Assembly (NCBI GenBank): GCA_026770025.1
Contig: JAMXDE010000006.1
Span: 1,550,001-1,614,000 of the forward strand
DNA: 64,000 bases
Source of the DNA: Craspedostauros australis
Lineage: Eukaryota > Bacillariophyta > Bacillariophyceae > Mastogloiales > Achnanthaceae
Direction: 5' to 3'
Both the position numbers and the translations under genes were made by a program. Below the pieces are notes generated by a model. It did no database searches. It was not told where the DNA came from and saw nothing but the letters and a program-made list of their open reading frames with translations. This document shows, piece by piece, positions 1-11,564 of this stretch. Positions within the stretch are counted from its first letter, which is position 1, and each line of letters opens with the position of its first letter.

Positions 1-21
1 GATGTACAGCGAAAGCTGTCA
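1..21 (-). repeat. Start of the 3' LTR of copia A (partial)
   Basis: Twenty-one bases match the start of the 5' LTR at 5697 with two mismatches. They directly follow the purine tract at 22-29. The RNase H stop codon (TGA, 21-19) is made of the first three bases of this LTR. Confidence 0.75.
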
Positions 22-3000
22 TGCCCCTTGATCTTGAGGATGACCCCTGTAGAACAGAGCTGTGACGGAAGTGGTTAGTGTTGGCCGCGCCAATGCCTTT
101 GTGAGCATATCCGCGAAGTTCTGTGCTGATGAAACGTATACTGGAACCAGTATATTGGCTTCCACAGACTTGCGCACTTTGTGGAATGATGTTGCCACAT
201 GCTTCTTTTGTAGTAGGCTGTCTGCGATCGTCTTGTTTGAGATCACATCATTGCTGTCGCGTAATGTGATAGCCGAAGACTTGACTTGGACTCCCAGCGA
301 TCGGAGTGCGTATCTGAGTGAAATAGTCTCCTCGTTCACCGATCTCATCGCCTTGAATTCCGCGCTGTATGTTGATGTTGTGATGGATGTTTGTTGTTTC
401 CTGGAGAAGTATACTGGCATCTTACCCAGGAATTGTATGATGCCTGTGTTGGATCTCCTGGTCACCAGATCGTGAGCGTGGTCTGTGTCCACGAATGCAT
501 ACATTGGTAGCTCTGGGTAGATTGGCTTTGGTGATCTGTCATTGATGTCTTCTGTGGCCTTGGGATATTCCTCCTTCATCTGTGTTACCAGTTCTGGGTG
601 TGATGGCGTTGCATTGAAGTTGTCAAATATCATTGGCCTGGAATCGATCAGTGTTTGCGGAGTGGACTTGTGCTTGAGATAGCCCCATACTTTGAGTGCA
701 CGTTCAAGATGTCCTTTCCGTAGTGATGCAGTGAAGTGTGAAAGTGAGGAAGTTGCAAATGCGACGTTGAAATATCCAAGCTGGACATCCCAGTTTAGCA
801 TGCCAATGAGCTGCTGGATTTTTTGTTGCTTGCCAGGTGTTAGTAGTTTGGAGTCATCCGTTTCCAGATGGTCCTTGTTCCTCATGGGAACATGTTGGCT
901 GTGAAGTGATCCATGCTGGCACTTGCCTTTGTCCAGTGCATTTGAGATGTATTTGCTGCATCCAGTGCTCCATTTGCCTTTTGCATTTCTGGAATAGTCA
1001 TTCCTGAGATCGTATATGGGTGGGCCAATATCCTTGATTGTGTTGACCTGTTGGATTGACTTCGTGTATTGATTTGTGTCCTTTGGTACGATCTTGAAAT
1101 TGTCAACATGTGTGCAGATGTAGTCGTCTCCGGATTTGTCTTGGAGTCTGATCCATACATCTTGGTTGTGGCGCAATGGCTTGAATCCCATGGAAGATAG
1201 TGTGTTGGCGAAGTGAGCATGGAATCATTGGGCACTGGATCAGAGTCCATACAATGATTTCTTGAGTACAATTGTCTGGCCTTCTCTGTGATTGAATTCC
1301 TTTCCTGCTCTCGCGTATATCTTCTTGTTGGTGTAGGTGTTGACGAATGTGTTGCCAATATCGCTGCAGAGTTGCTGGAAATTGTTCGCATCTGCAATTA
1401 CATGGAGGATACGCACGCTGGTGGCGTTGACTGTTGATGAGGACATGCGTATGTTGTCTACAATCTTGATGAGGTGTCCTCCAGCTATGAGCCTTGCCTT
1501 GCGCCGCAGGTCTTGTTTGACCACGAAGATGAGCCTGAGCTTTGTGCTCTGGTATTCAGTTGATGGTTGATGTGTGGATGAACGAAACTCAAAGCAGGCA
1601 AGGTTGATGAGTGCATCAATCTCCTTCTTGGCTTCCGCCTTCCACATGTCGTTGTTGTTGACTTGGTCGAGTTGTAGTGCGTGCTTCATGTTGCGTAGCA
1701 CTTCGCCCCTGTACTGGAATACTGTGGTGAAGAAGTCCCATTTCGGCTTCTTTTTTGCCTGGTCGAATCCGCTGTAGTACAGTGACAATGTCATTGCCGT
1801 TGATCGTGAATTGGTGTGTGCGTTCGCTACGCTGGATGCGCCGCTTGATTGCCTGGATTGCATGATTGGTCCATTGTAGCATCAGTTGCGATTGCCAATT
1901 GTGTCGTCCATGCCGAGTTGGTTTGTTTGCAATGATGTACCAAGCCACCAGTTCTGGATGGTCCACTCGAATGATGTCATATCAGAACCATGTTCTTGTC
2001 TCCATTCCCTATTTGGAATTGAGGTGTAGGTGTCCATCGTGAAAGCTGTGTCCTGTGATGCTGGTGATTTCAGGTGTGTTCTTGTCGACCTTATCGATTT
2101 GATTTTGGAACATCTCGTTGTGCTGTTGTTCTGCAAGAGTGCTTTGATGCCCCTGAGTCCGGTGCTCCAAAGGATCTAGCATGGGTACTGCCGCCAAATT
2201 ATCGAGCTACTCAGAGACGTCGCCAGGTATTTGGCTGTCACCATTGTCATCACCGTCCAAGATCACATCTGCAGTGTCATTTCCGCTCGTGTCTTCGTCA
2301 TGAGGCACAACATTTGGCTGTCCAAACCATTGGTCCTCTAGTGAAGCTGTGTTTGCGTTGACCTCAATTTTCCTGACCCTCGTTGGACCAGGTTCCGGGA
2401 TGCGAGCCGCCGCTCTTGGCCACACGGCAATCGCATCGATGGCCTATTGGACCTGTCGAGCGGGCTCAGCCGGTATTGTCTTTGCTCATGCCCTGCCACC
2501 CGAAGCGCTGTTTGTGGTTGCGTCAATGAGGTTGAGCCTTGCGATTCGTTGTATGTCTCCATTGCTGATGTGCAGAGTGTCTGTGTATTCCAGAATACGC
2601 GGCTTGGCAATGTTGCACATGAGGACTGTGCCCCACTTGATATCCTCGTCTTGTGGCAACCAGATATGGTAAGTGAATGGATCCCCGTGAATTCACGCGA
2701 TGCCCAGGATATAGCCCGGTTTGAATGGATGCTCAGGGAACTTTGTCATTGGCCCAAAGAACAACACAGGACGGAAGAAAGTGGATCGGAACATGGAAAT
2801 GTCGGGCATGTTGCTATGGACAAGTTCAATTGGTGTCCTCCACTGGATGCTGCCCTTGTCCATATAGTCCCACACATCGATGGCATGCTGCAATGCAAAA
2901 CATCAGAATTCGAGTGGCGCGGATGCCGCCCATATCAACTGATAAGCATGCCACTTGATGTCGCCGATCATGCGTTCCGCTCTGTTGTGGTTCTGGTTCA

Positions 3001-3995
3001 TGGGCGTAGTGAAGTAGTGCTTGATCATGTGCTTGGATGTGGTTGCTTTCCAGGGCCTTTCCTGATTGGACCTGCAAGTTGTTGGACACAAGGGTATCCG
3101 GTGCGTCGACATTGAGGATGAAGTCCATGAGCGCCCCTGGCGCCATTGCCTCTCTTTGGAGCGGCTTCACCCAGATGAATTTTGGTTTGCTGTGGACAAA
3201 GAGTTGGAAGCACTTGGAATGCCAAATTGATTGCACTGTGGAAAAGAAGGGGTCCGTATTGACTCTGCCTTGGATTCATTGCGGCTGGAGCACTCCAGCT
3301 CATTGTGTTCGGTACTGCCATGGGATGAGTGGTGACTCTGCCTCGATTGGTCTGTCCGCCAGTTGGGTGGATGCCGCCATTGTCTTCTCGACAACCTGGT
3401 GTGGGAAGTGTTTGATCATGTCGGTGAAATGGATTCCCTGGTTATTTCGCCAAAGGCGCTGGTGTCGGTTGCATATCGTGACATGATTATTGAGTTTTAG
3501 CTCATGAGCTGTGAATTTCCAAATGGGGATGCGCAGGGTGTTGCCACCATGGTTGGCCCGTGGGATGCTGGTGTCACCTGATGCAATGCGCTGTTGCCCC
3601 TGGTGTTGGATGAGGTGATTGTATACATTCAGTCCAGGCACGCGCATGTGATGTGTATTAAACAATGATTCCATCTGATGTGGGTGCTTATCCAGAGCCA
3701 CATATTTTGCCTTGATGAGGATCACATCGCCTGTTGGAGATTCATATACTGACACCGCGTCGACCATCTGGAATGCCTTGATTGGTGAGGCCATTGTTGC
3801 CCCGTGAGCATGGAACGTCTGTTGGTGTTGTTGGGTCACCACCCATCCGGATTCATGTACAATGTCGCTGTCCACCCCTGAGTCAAACGATGTAGCCTTG
3901 GCTACTGCTTGTTGCTCTTGCCCTGCAAAGAAAGTGGTTGACAGTCGGGTGGGTTCCACTTGGCGCCAACTCTTGTAGTACCTCCAGGCGTGCAC
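19..3995 (-). pseudogene. pol remnant of copia A (protease, integrase, RT, RNase H)
   Basis: The protease is at about 3300-3995, with a D-S-G motif (FDSGVDSDIVHESGW). The integrase core end (NHNRAERMIGDIKWH) is at 2903-3112 and its downstream region (FWCF..., ending LGIA) at 2693-2893. An acidic linker follows. RT starts near 1863 and contains RRKARLIAGG and LKKSLYGL. A frame change at about 1240 moves the ORF to 19-1191, which carries the rest of RT (a degenerate HVDNF where YVDD is expected) and RNase H (RRSNTGIIQFLGKMPVYFSRKQ in two pieces). The last codon falls at the 3' LTR. Several frame changes and the altered RT active-site box show that it is dead. Confidence 0.85.
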
Positions 3996-4180
3996 ACCTG
4001 GATCTTCTCTCCGCAGCTGCGCGCGTCTCCCCTACAGTCGTGGGGCTTGATATGTATGATGATCTCCGACTGGCGGCGAGTTGTGTCTGTCATTGATTGT
4101 CACGAACTGTTGTCGCATGGTCCGTATTCCTTTCCACTGCACGCTGGGGACACTTTGGTCCAGGCTCTCTTGTGAGATCT

Positions 4181-5481
4181 TCACATGGTGGGAAGTTGGA
4201 GGTTCTTTGCGTACTCCGCTAGTTTGAGGTTCTTGGGCGTGTCCTCGTTGATTGGCTGGCCGTGTTTGCGGAAGTAAAGCGCAGACTTCACGACGAGCAC
4301 CTGCATGTGGGTCGGAAGCCGGCAGAAGACGCTGTCCATCAGCAGGGACATTGCCAAGGGCCTTTGGTCCACTGTTGGCGCCTCGTAGCGACGCTTACAG
4401 TTGGTTTGCCTGTCCTTCTTCTGCTGTTAGCGCCGGTTGCACTGTGGGGATTGTTCGATCTTGGAGTTGGCGATGGAGCTGTTGTGCCTCATCAACTCAT
4501 TGCGGATCCAGTCAAATGACTGATTGACGTTGTGAAGCCAAGAAATCTCACTCAAGAATTGTTTGTCATTGATGTTGGAAAAGAGCTTTGCAGTGGTCTC
4601 CTTATTGTTCATGACCTTTCCATTGTCCTCCATTGTATGGATGGACCTCAAGAAGGCATTGACAAACTTGCTGAACAGCTTTGATCCATCGTAGATAGGC
4701 TTTGCCAGGAGATCTTCCTGCTCAGCCATGATCTCTGCCTTGTTCTTCTTGAATTTGTACATCCAGACCAGTGCCTGGAAGGTGTCATGACCACTGCCAA
4801 TGTGCAATGGCATGATGAAATCCATGTCACCTCAGGTCTTGCTGTTGAGGATGGTGTAGAATTGGTTGTTGTTCTGTGAATTGTAGTTGGTTGGTTGCTT
4901 GGGTTCTATATGCATTGCGTATCTCATTGTTGCCATCGATCTGGCAAATGAAATCTTCCAATTGCGCCAGGCTTTGTTCAGTCCAGAGAAAGTCAGAGTT
5001 TTGGGCATGGATACCTTGTCCTAGCACCAACCTGTTGGTGTCGAGGGTGATTGTGCAAGGGTGGCTCCACATCATGGAGACATCATGGCTATCTTGTTGT
5101 TTGCCACCAGGGGCTCCACTTCCGCTGCGTCTTTGATGGCCATCTTGGTTCTTGTGCAAGCTGCTGTGTTTGTAACAGGGGTCTTGATCTTTGGAGGCAC
5201 ATAGTTGTCTGTTCAATGTATTCATCGACGGCAGTCCAGTTGGTGGTGGAGTCAATTGTATTGGATCTGGTGTATGCAAAGATGTGTTGGATGTTTCCAA
5301 TGTTGATTGCAGTGAGGGTTGGTGCAAAGGTCAAGGAAGCCACAATTGCGCCATCTGGATGCTGGATGGCTTGGTCAATGCGCCCAAGGGTGGATGTGAT
5401 GAAGGTCATCTCCTAGTAGTCAAGCTGGACTAGCTCCTTGATGATGGGTGCAACAGTTCTGTTGTTGATTGCTCTTGCCAT
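4181..5481 (-). pseudogene. gag remnant of copia A
   Basis: An ATG at 5481, in good context, opens a reading frame that runs 22 codons and then hits a TAG before continuing in the same frame. The following pieces at 5089-5409, 4827-5327 and 4427-4825 look like a gag capsid region: hydrophilic, helix-prone, with a run around WLHNVNQSFDWIRNE, spread over different frames. The tail of gag should lie near 4181-4372 and is also frame-shifted. No intact zinc knuckle is readable. This is a non-functional gag. The family is assigned from position and pol context rather than from a strong domain match. Confidence 0.6.
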
Positions 5482-5543
5482 GGTGAAGGTTTGTTTGTAA
5501 GTGGTAAGCTTGGTGGTAAACCACAACTCTTAACCTGTCAAAC

Positions 5544-5697
5544 TGCACAAGTAACCACTGAAGACATATTGGCCCATTGGTGCATGCCCTGGTCGGAGCT
5601 TTTGTGTTTAATTGTGAGTCGTCCGAGGACGATCTCCAACCAGTATTTTGGATTTATACGATTAGCAAAAAGGTAAGAAGTACAGTGAAAGCTGTCA
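5544..5697 (-). repeat. 5' LTR of copia A (probable extent)
   Basis: The LTR begins TGACAGCTTTCACTGTAC at 5697. A TG...CA termination at 5544 would make it about 154 bp. A TATA-like stretch (TATAAATC) lies at 5658-5651 and probably drives the element. The inner boundary is less certain than the outer one because the 3' LTR is not available for comparison and no standard tRNA-Met primer site is visible next to it. Confidence 0.6.
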
Positions 5698-6592
5698 TCA
5701 ATGAACCTGCACGTACTCGAATCACAACACGAGAAACAACAAGGTAAACAACACCGCCGCCATCAGTCTCTTTCCGCACCATGCCAACAGCTCAGCAGAT
5801 GACCTCGGCATCCCATGTCCAAGCAGAGCAAAGCAGGTTACGCAGGACTTTGTACTAACAAACTAAGCTTGGTGTAAAATAATATTATACTATATTTTTC
5901 ATCCCATACGATAAGTCACTGTGCTCCATTACATGGTGTTATGTTGTGTAGCATTCGCAAGTGTCGCTGTTGCAGCCGACGCGCAGGGATGCCACCACCA
6001 ACGCTGTGCAGTTTGACACAACACGCACAACGGAGGAAACGTCCAACCGAGCCAAATCACCAACAACGTGAGGAATCAACACGATACCAAACCTGCCACA
6101 ACTTCACCATCATACAGTTGGATACCATTGCAGTCTGACATCGACCGTCAATGACGTCATCATTTTCGTCTGCGGAGAAGACAAGCCAGCCATGTTTTTG
6201 TGTCGTAGAAGCTAGCTAAACGAATCTAACCCTAATGGACAACACGAAAAATCATGTTCTAAAAATATCACGTTTCAGTATCTCAAATCCGCAGGATACT
6301 ACACGACTTCGCTGAATGGGGTCATACGTACGTACGAGTAGTGCTGTGGTAATGCAAAATCGATTCTGTTCTAAAGTTTCTATTTTCAGAACCTTGGCAT
6401 CACGAGCTGTGCGACCATAGTATGACACTTTCTCGGTGGTCTTCGCCAGCCAGAGTGCTACTGTACAAGCACAATACTCCACAGGATTCGCCAGACTCAT
6501 CCTATCCTCATCCTCGTTTGCTGCGAGAGCAGAATGGAGCGGGACGGCAATCTCCGGCATCGCTGGCAGCAGCTGATGTTGTTCCTGCCCTC
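5698..6592. other. Spacer between copia A and the thiol dioxygenase gene
   Basis: No convincing gene is present. There is an AT-rich patch at about 5875-5905. The short ORF at 6252-6596 (minus) only overlaps the end of the dioxygenase gene and has no family signature, so I treat it as 3' flank. A 14-base match to the inner edge of the copia A LTR (TGTGCAGTTTGACA, near 6005) is too short to call an element. Confidence 0.6.
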
Positions 6593-8179
6593 TCACATGT
6601 CGTCCTGCTCCTGCTGCTGCGGTTGCATGTCGCTGCCACCAATGTTCCTGTACTGCCCTGAGATGCAGTGGAAGTTCTCAGGCTGTCCCGTGGGGACGAT
6701 GTAGCACAGCTCCTTCTCAGTCTTCGCCCAGGTCGACGTCAACTCGTGGATAGTGTAGAACGTGCAGTCTCTGTCTTCATCGTTGGCATACGGCGGAAGC
6801 AGCACATCAAGCACAGCCGCGCCGTTGGGACCGGCCACAAACTCATGCAGATTGCCCTCGAAGGGGTAGAGCATCGTGACATCCGGGGCCTCGAGATGGT
6901 CTACATGGTTCTTGTACGCGAGCTTGGACCCTTCCGGCAGGTTGGATGGGACGCGTCGCGCTGGGGCTTGCTGCTGCGACCACCAGTTACCGAGCCACCG
7001 GCTGTTCTTCTGGCGCTTGGGCGACTGGATGTCAGCGATGCAATCTATGGAGTACCGGCTCCGTTGGTCGGTGACCGGTGTTGTGGGGGACGGTGGCGAC
7101 TTCAAACCGGCACCGCGGGTCCCGTTGCTGGGCTTCACCATCCTGGTGGAATGATCTGAGGACAGCGACTGATTCCGGGCCAGGTCGAGGGAGAGCCTCT
7201 GCAGGTCTCCGTACAGAACCCTGGACAGAACGCACATGCCAGGGTGATCATGCAACGGTATCCTGGCATGCGGAGCAAACACGAAGATGCCGATGGAATA
7301 CTGGTTGGGGACTTCGGCAATCTGCAAGTAGCGGACGCAGGAGTAGCCAGAAGCTGTGCTGCCGTGGTTGGGCAGAGAGGGCATGACTTCATCGTACACT
7401 GGTCTCACAAACCGCCTGAGTGCAGAGACATGCAGAGGTGGGATGATAGGTTGGTTCCGCGTTTGCAAAGAAGATCATTGAGAATTCGTGTTTCGTCATG
7501 TCACCATCAAGATCAAACAGGGATGACAAAATGGAAACGAGAAGGGTGATTCCAAACAAGCAAGCAAGCAAGCAATGAATCAACCAATCAAGCGAATGAA
7601 CGAACGAACGAACGAACAGACAACCCGAATGCAACCGTTCATGCATTCATGCACGCACGTACGCATCAGCGAGTAAGGCAAGATGGGGGGTGAGAAACAT
7701 GCTGATCATGCTTGCGGATGGCGGTGGGTGACCGCTGGTGTCTATGAGGATGTACATTCAAAGACCCCGAATCACCACGTGTAGTTGTGATGAACGGGCG
7801 TGCAAAAGGCGTGCTGCATCCGCACCAATTCGCTTCGATTGATTGGGACGGACCGGAATGCCACCACACGCAGGTCCCATGCAACCTCAACAACACAAAT
7901 GACCTCAACGATGTCGACTTACCCTTTCGCAACTCTTGCTCCAGCTTCGGCCTGCTGAAGATCAAGCAAGACCTCGGCGTCCAGGTTCTTGAGAGCCTGG
8001 ACGATTGGTTCCAAACTCGTGCGCAGCGTTTTCGTTGGGACTGTGGTGAGTGGCATGTGGTTCTGTATCAGCGTGGGGAGTATGCAATTCTCCGCTTTGG
8101 TTGGACCGCCATTGTGCGTTTCAGACGTCGTGGTGGCGATCAGGTTCTGCAACGATGATTGTGGATGGTCGATATTCAT
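6593..8179 (-). CDS. Thiol dioxygenase, plant cysteine oxidase / 2-aminoethanethiol dioxygenase (ADO) family
   Basis: Model: join of exon 8179-7923 and exon 7415-6593, giving 359 residues. The intron (7922-7416, 507 nt) has a GTAAGT donor and a CTCAG acceptor and restores one frame. The family adds O2 to a thiol, making a sulfinic acid from N-terminal cysteine or cysteamine, and acts as an oxygen sensor in plants and animals. Family signatures: IGIFVFAPHARIPLHDHPGM with the HxH iron ligands near residues 141 and 143, a third histidine near 276 in NLHEF, then LDVLLPPY and the late CYIVPTG block. A low-complexity insert of about 75 residues (165-240) separates the HDH segment from the third histidine and makes the protein longer than usual. 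The ATG at 8179 is the first in frame; M42 is an alternative. Cytosolic localisation is assumed. Confidence 0.85.
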
Positions 8180-8715
8180 GCTTGTGCTGGTGCTATCGCC
8201 GTTGGTGCTGCCGTTGTCGCTATGCGTTCCTCCTGCACTCGTAGTATTGCTGAGGTTGGGATTGAGATGGAGATTGGTAGGTACAGGGGGCAGGATGAGG
8301 TGGAGACGTGGTGGCGTTTTGTGAGGAAGGACGGGAGGGTGAGACGTGGGATGTCGCAAGACGGTCAGGGGTCAGGAGGAGGGTGCCCGGAGTATGGTAG
8401 GTAGTGCGTGGATGTTGGATCTGGCAAGGAATGCTCGAGGGGTGTGTATGATAGGACACGGTACCGAGAGAGGGTGCAGAAGGTAGGCGCAAAACACTCG
8501 AAATGAACGAGGCCACATTCGTGAAGAGAAAGAAGGAAGTGTGCGGCGTGGTGGTAGTGGCAGAGGACTACCGCAGCGGTCTCGATACTGCAGGATCCTC
8601 GCAGGGATAGAGTGTAGCCAAAAGTCGCCACAAGCAACAGAGTGTAGGCCAACTGGGAACGAACACACCAGAAAGGCGACAAAAGTGTCAACAGAAGCCA
8701 AGACCCAGAAGAAGA

Positions 8716-9113
8716 TCAGCTCGGACTTCTCGATCGGCGGTTGCTGAATCCGAACTTTTCGTCGCTGTTTCTGCGTCGCCTGTTGTCATCCCCAACCTGC
8801 TCTTTCCTGTGCGCCATGGTGGACGGAGCTTAACGAACGGGCAGGCGCGCGCTTGTACACACACATACGCATACACACGTGAGGACTTCCAGCGGCAAAG
8901 AACGTACCGTGTCGAGAGACTGCCCGGAACGGACAATGGCGGTGGTGATGAATGTGATGATGAAATGTCGTCTTTCATGCTGTAGCTCGCGTCGGAACCG
9001 CTGTCGCCGCCATCAACGACCAACTGGATGGCATTGGAAATGGCCTGGACCTGCTCTCTCAGAGAGGAAGAGAGGCGTTTGGTCTGCCCGGAAGAGTGGT
9101 CTTGGCCGCACAT
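8716..9113 (-). CDS. Weak candidate: small two-exon gene of unknown function
   Basis: A possible model joins 9113-8908 and 8806-8716 (98 residues). The donor is GTACGT, the acceptor ACAG and the intron 101 nt. Translation gives a Ser-rich, helix-prone N-terminal half (REQVQAISNAIQLVVDGG) and an Arg-rich tail ending NRRSRSPS. No family is recognised. A second acceptor about 9 bases downstream would give a different tail ending GLGFC. Longer overlapping ORFs on both strands here (for example 9028-10011 plus) look like composition artefacts. The gene may be longer at its 5' end or may not exist. Confidence 0.25.
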
Positions 9114-10257
9114 TGTGGCGGTTCCTGTTCGTGCTGTTCCTGTCCGTGTTGACGCAATGGTTGCTGTTCTCGTTGCGGCTTTCGCTGATACAGCTACTGC
9201 TGCTCGAGTGGTATTGATGCCGATCCTGGTGCCGCGGCTGCCGAAGGTGTCCGCCAATGGTTCGCGCCTTCGTCTCGCCCTTCCTGTTTTGGCCCCTGGT
9301 GGCTTTTGGCTGTCTCCGTTTGCGCTTTCCAAGTCCTCGCGCCAGTACGATCTGATGCGTGGTCGGTATGGTCGGAATACTCGGTATGGTCGTAATTGTA
9401 GGTTGTATGCACCAAAGATGAGCCTTGCGTCTGCCTGTGCGCCGCCTCTCCTTTCTTTGGCTTTCTGTGTCCTTTCGCCTCTCTGCTCTGCTCTGCTGTG
9501 TGGTTCGGTTCAAGAAGGGGCGATCGCAATCACAGGTGTTGATGTAGTCACACCAACACCGACAACACCGACAACAACAATCCCACCAGAAGAGGGCGCG
9601 CTTGATCGTCAGTGTCAACGCGCTTCTCGTTGGGTTGTGCGGGTATCCGAATGCGCAGCTCGTTCGCTCTTACACTCGTCACACGATCTATGGATTCCGT
9701 CGTTGTCGTCCGTACCCCTCTCTTGGTCCGTGATGTTGTGTTGGTCGTTGGTCGTTGGTTGTTGTGCGGAGGGGTTGGTGTTGGGCTCCACTCTTTGGGG
9801 TTTGGTGGTCGTGTTCTGTCCTCTCCCTTTGCCTCTCTCGCTCCGTTGTGCGCTGCGTGCTGCTTTGCCTCTGTGGTTGGAATTGGGCTTCTCTTTTTTG
9901 TGTCCTTCGTTTCATCTCGGTAGGCCCATTGTCCTCGTGAGCACACATGTGGGCATTTTCGTTGTTCCTCGACGAACACTGTACCGATCGGATGATTCGA
10001 TCGTGCACTGACCCGAACCCCGCGTGTCATAGGTACATCTGAATGCTATCCCATCGTTATTTAAGATTGTCACACAAACAACACCTAAAACCCATGACGT
10101 CATGTTGTCCCTATGACTTGTGTTTGGTCACAAATGCAGCAGCCAATGGCGCTTTGGCACAATGCACATGGCTGCGACAAGAACAAGAAGCCCAGCACAA
10201 GAACAGAACAGGCGAGAGAGAGAGAGAGAGAGAGATGGACGAAACAACGATGCCCAA
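9114..10257. other. Spacer without a convincing gene; simple repeats
   Basis: Open frames exist on both strands but have low-complexity composition and no recognisable domain. Just before the transposon end there is a GA dinucleotide run (10214-10235). If the weak gene at 8716-9113 is real, this stretch would contain its promoter. Confidence 0.5.
10214..10235. repeat. GA microsatellite
   Basis: About eleven GA units lie 22 bases outside the left end of the inverted-repeat transposon. Confidence 0.95.
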
Positions 10258-10284
10258 TAGAGGACTTTCGCATTCTGTTCCCCC
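10258..10284 (+). repeat. Left terminal inverted repeat, type 1 element
   Basis: It begins TAGAGGACTTTCGCATT and continues with the type-specific motif CTGTTCCCCC. It is identical over 27 bp to the complement of 25040-25066. Confidence 0.9.
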
Positions 10285-10344
10285 AGTCCCGAGCAGTCCC
10301 ACGAGGGAGTCATAACCTGATAGAGACACTTTTCAGGGGGCGGG

Positions 10345-10430
10345 ATGCGAACTTCCCCCTCGGCGAGCAGAATATCATTCTGTTCAGGCGTCGTAAACAG
10401 AATGATATTCTGTTCCCACAGTCCCGGCAA
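10345..10430 (+). repeat. Subterminal hairpin region, type 1 element
   Basis: The order is a conserved block ATGCGAACTTCCCCCTCGG (10345-10363), a perfect 17-bp inverted repeat (arms 10368-10384 and 10396-10412, 11-base loop), then CAGTCCCGGCAA (10419-10430). The arm sequence contains the same ATTCTGTT motif that follows TCGCATT in the terminal repeat. The flanking blocks, but not the stem sequence, are shared with the type 2 element at 25159-25244. Confidence 0.85.
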
Positions 10431-10527
10431 AAGATACCAATTCCAGGCGCAAACCAACAACAGCCATTCATTTTGTGCTACTTCCAAAGTTTTGGTCGTG
10501 GTTGTCGTTGTCGTTGTCGTTGACTTT

Positions 10528-10563
10528 TGTGCAGATTTAGTGCCAATTCACGAATCTGGCCGA
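10528..10563 (+). repeat. 36-bp direct repeat, left copy (start of the copia B 5' LTR)
   Basis: Exactly identical to 16229-16264; sequences diverge on both sides. It begins TG, as LTRs do. Confidence 0.85.
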
Positions 10564-11564
10564 GCAAGTTCACTAACCAGGTCGTTTTGGTGCCTGGCAC
10601 GATGATTGGATGACTGAAATGGTCGGCGTATCACTGCGACAGCATTGAAAATGTTAGTTTAGCCACGAAGTGTACACATCAACCATTTCCCTGTTGGACA
10701 GCGTAGAGTACTCTAGTTTATGATGTTGTCGATGAATCCTGTTGAGCAGAGGGTCGAATCAGCTATTATCGATTGCATGCTGACATCGCCATTGGCATGT
10801 ACGGACCTTGGAATGGTCTACATCCAACTGCAAGGAGTTTCAGACTACATGTAGTCCATTCCTGCGATACCGTTCGGTCACTGTGTGTACTGTGTTGGTC
10901 ATATGTGCATACAAAAGGTCAAGCATACTTGATTGTAACAACCCCACCACTCCAAGCACACTCCATGGGGTACAGCCACGAAGTTTGAGGTCTTGGATCC
11001 TTCTGGAAGGTACTCATACCGATGGATCTGGATATCATGGCGTTTTGTGCGTGGCAGCACTGTGAGCTACGCATCAAACGACATCTTGATCTGTAGATGT
11101 AAGTCCTTCCCACATGGATCTATCACTTTGAACTCAATATTCGTACACTTTGGAGGAGATTCGGAGTCATCGAAGTGTTGGATTGGAGTATGATTGACAT
11201 TTTGTATGCACACATGCTCAGAACGTTGTACAGCGCAATGCGTATCGTTCAGTTCTGCTTGGTATCAGCATCCATAGAATTGGATCCCTTGTAAACTGAT
11301 CTAGGAATTCAAACTGGATGACCGCACGTTTTGGAGTGTGCTTGGAGTTGTCCAGTTGATTGGATCTCTGAAAACGGCCTGTGCAATGCATTGGTATGCA
11401 TAATGCTGTACAAGGTGATGCGTACCATGCAGTCTCGTCCAACGAAGTACTGCGTGATATCCGCATCCATATATTTCGATAACTTCCAGATGGATCTAAC
11501 ACTGCAGGCTCCATGGCCGTACTCTTGGGAGTGTGCTTGGAGTGGTGCGGTTGGTATCAATCTA

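Larger units (their letters stand above)
1..5697 (-). mobile_element. Decayed Ty1/copia retrotransposon (copia A), 3' end cut by the window edge
   Basis: Reading on the minus strand, the order is LTR, gag, protease, integrase, reverse transcriptase, RNase H, purine-rich tract, LTR, which is the copia (INT before RT) order. The 5' LTR starts at 5697 with TGACAGC. The same start recurs at 21 directly after the purine tract AAGGGGCA; the 21 visible bases of the 3' LTR differ from the 5' copy at two positions. Coding capacity is broken by stops and frame changes, so the copy is dead. The integrase-proximal part resembles the copia lineages common in diatoms (inference). The rest of the 3' LTR and one target duplication lie outside the window. 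Confidence 0.88.

Noticed and set aside
5995-6020. 14-base match to the inner edge of the copia A LTR
   Set aside because: Too short and without any adjoining LTR sequence to support a second element.
6220-6240. Telomere-like CTAACCCTAA
   Set aside because: A single unit only; no array.
9028-10011. Long plus-strand frame of 327 codons
   Set aside because: Composition is Val/Leu/Ser-biased without domains. It overlaps three minus-strand frames and a repeat-rich flank, and looks like a chance frame in skewed DNA.
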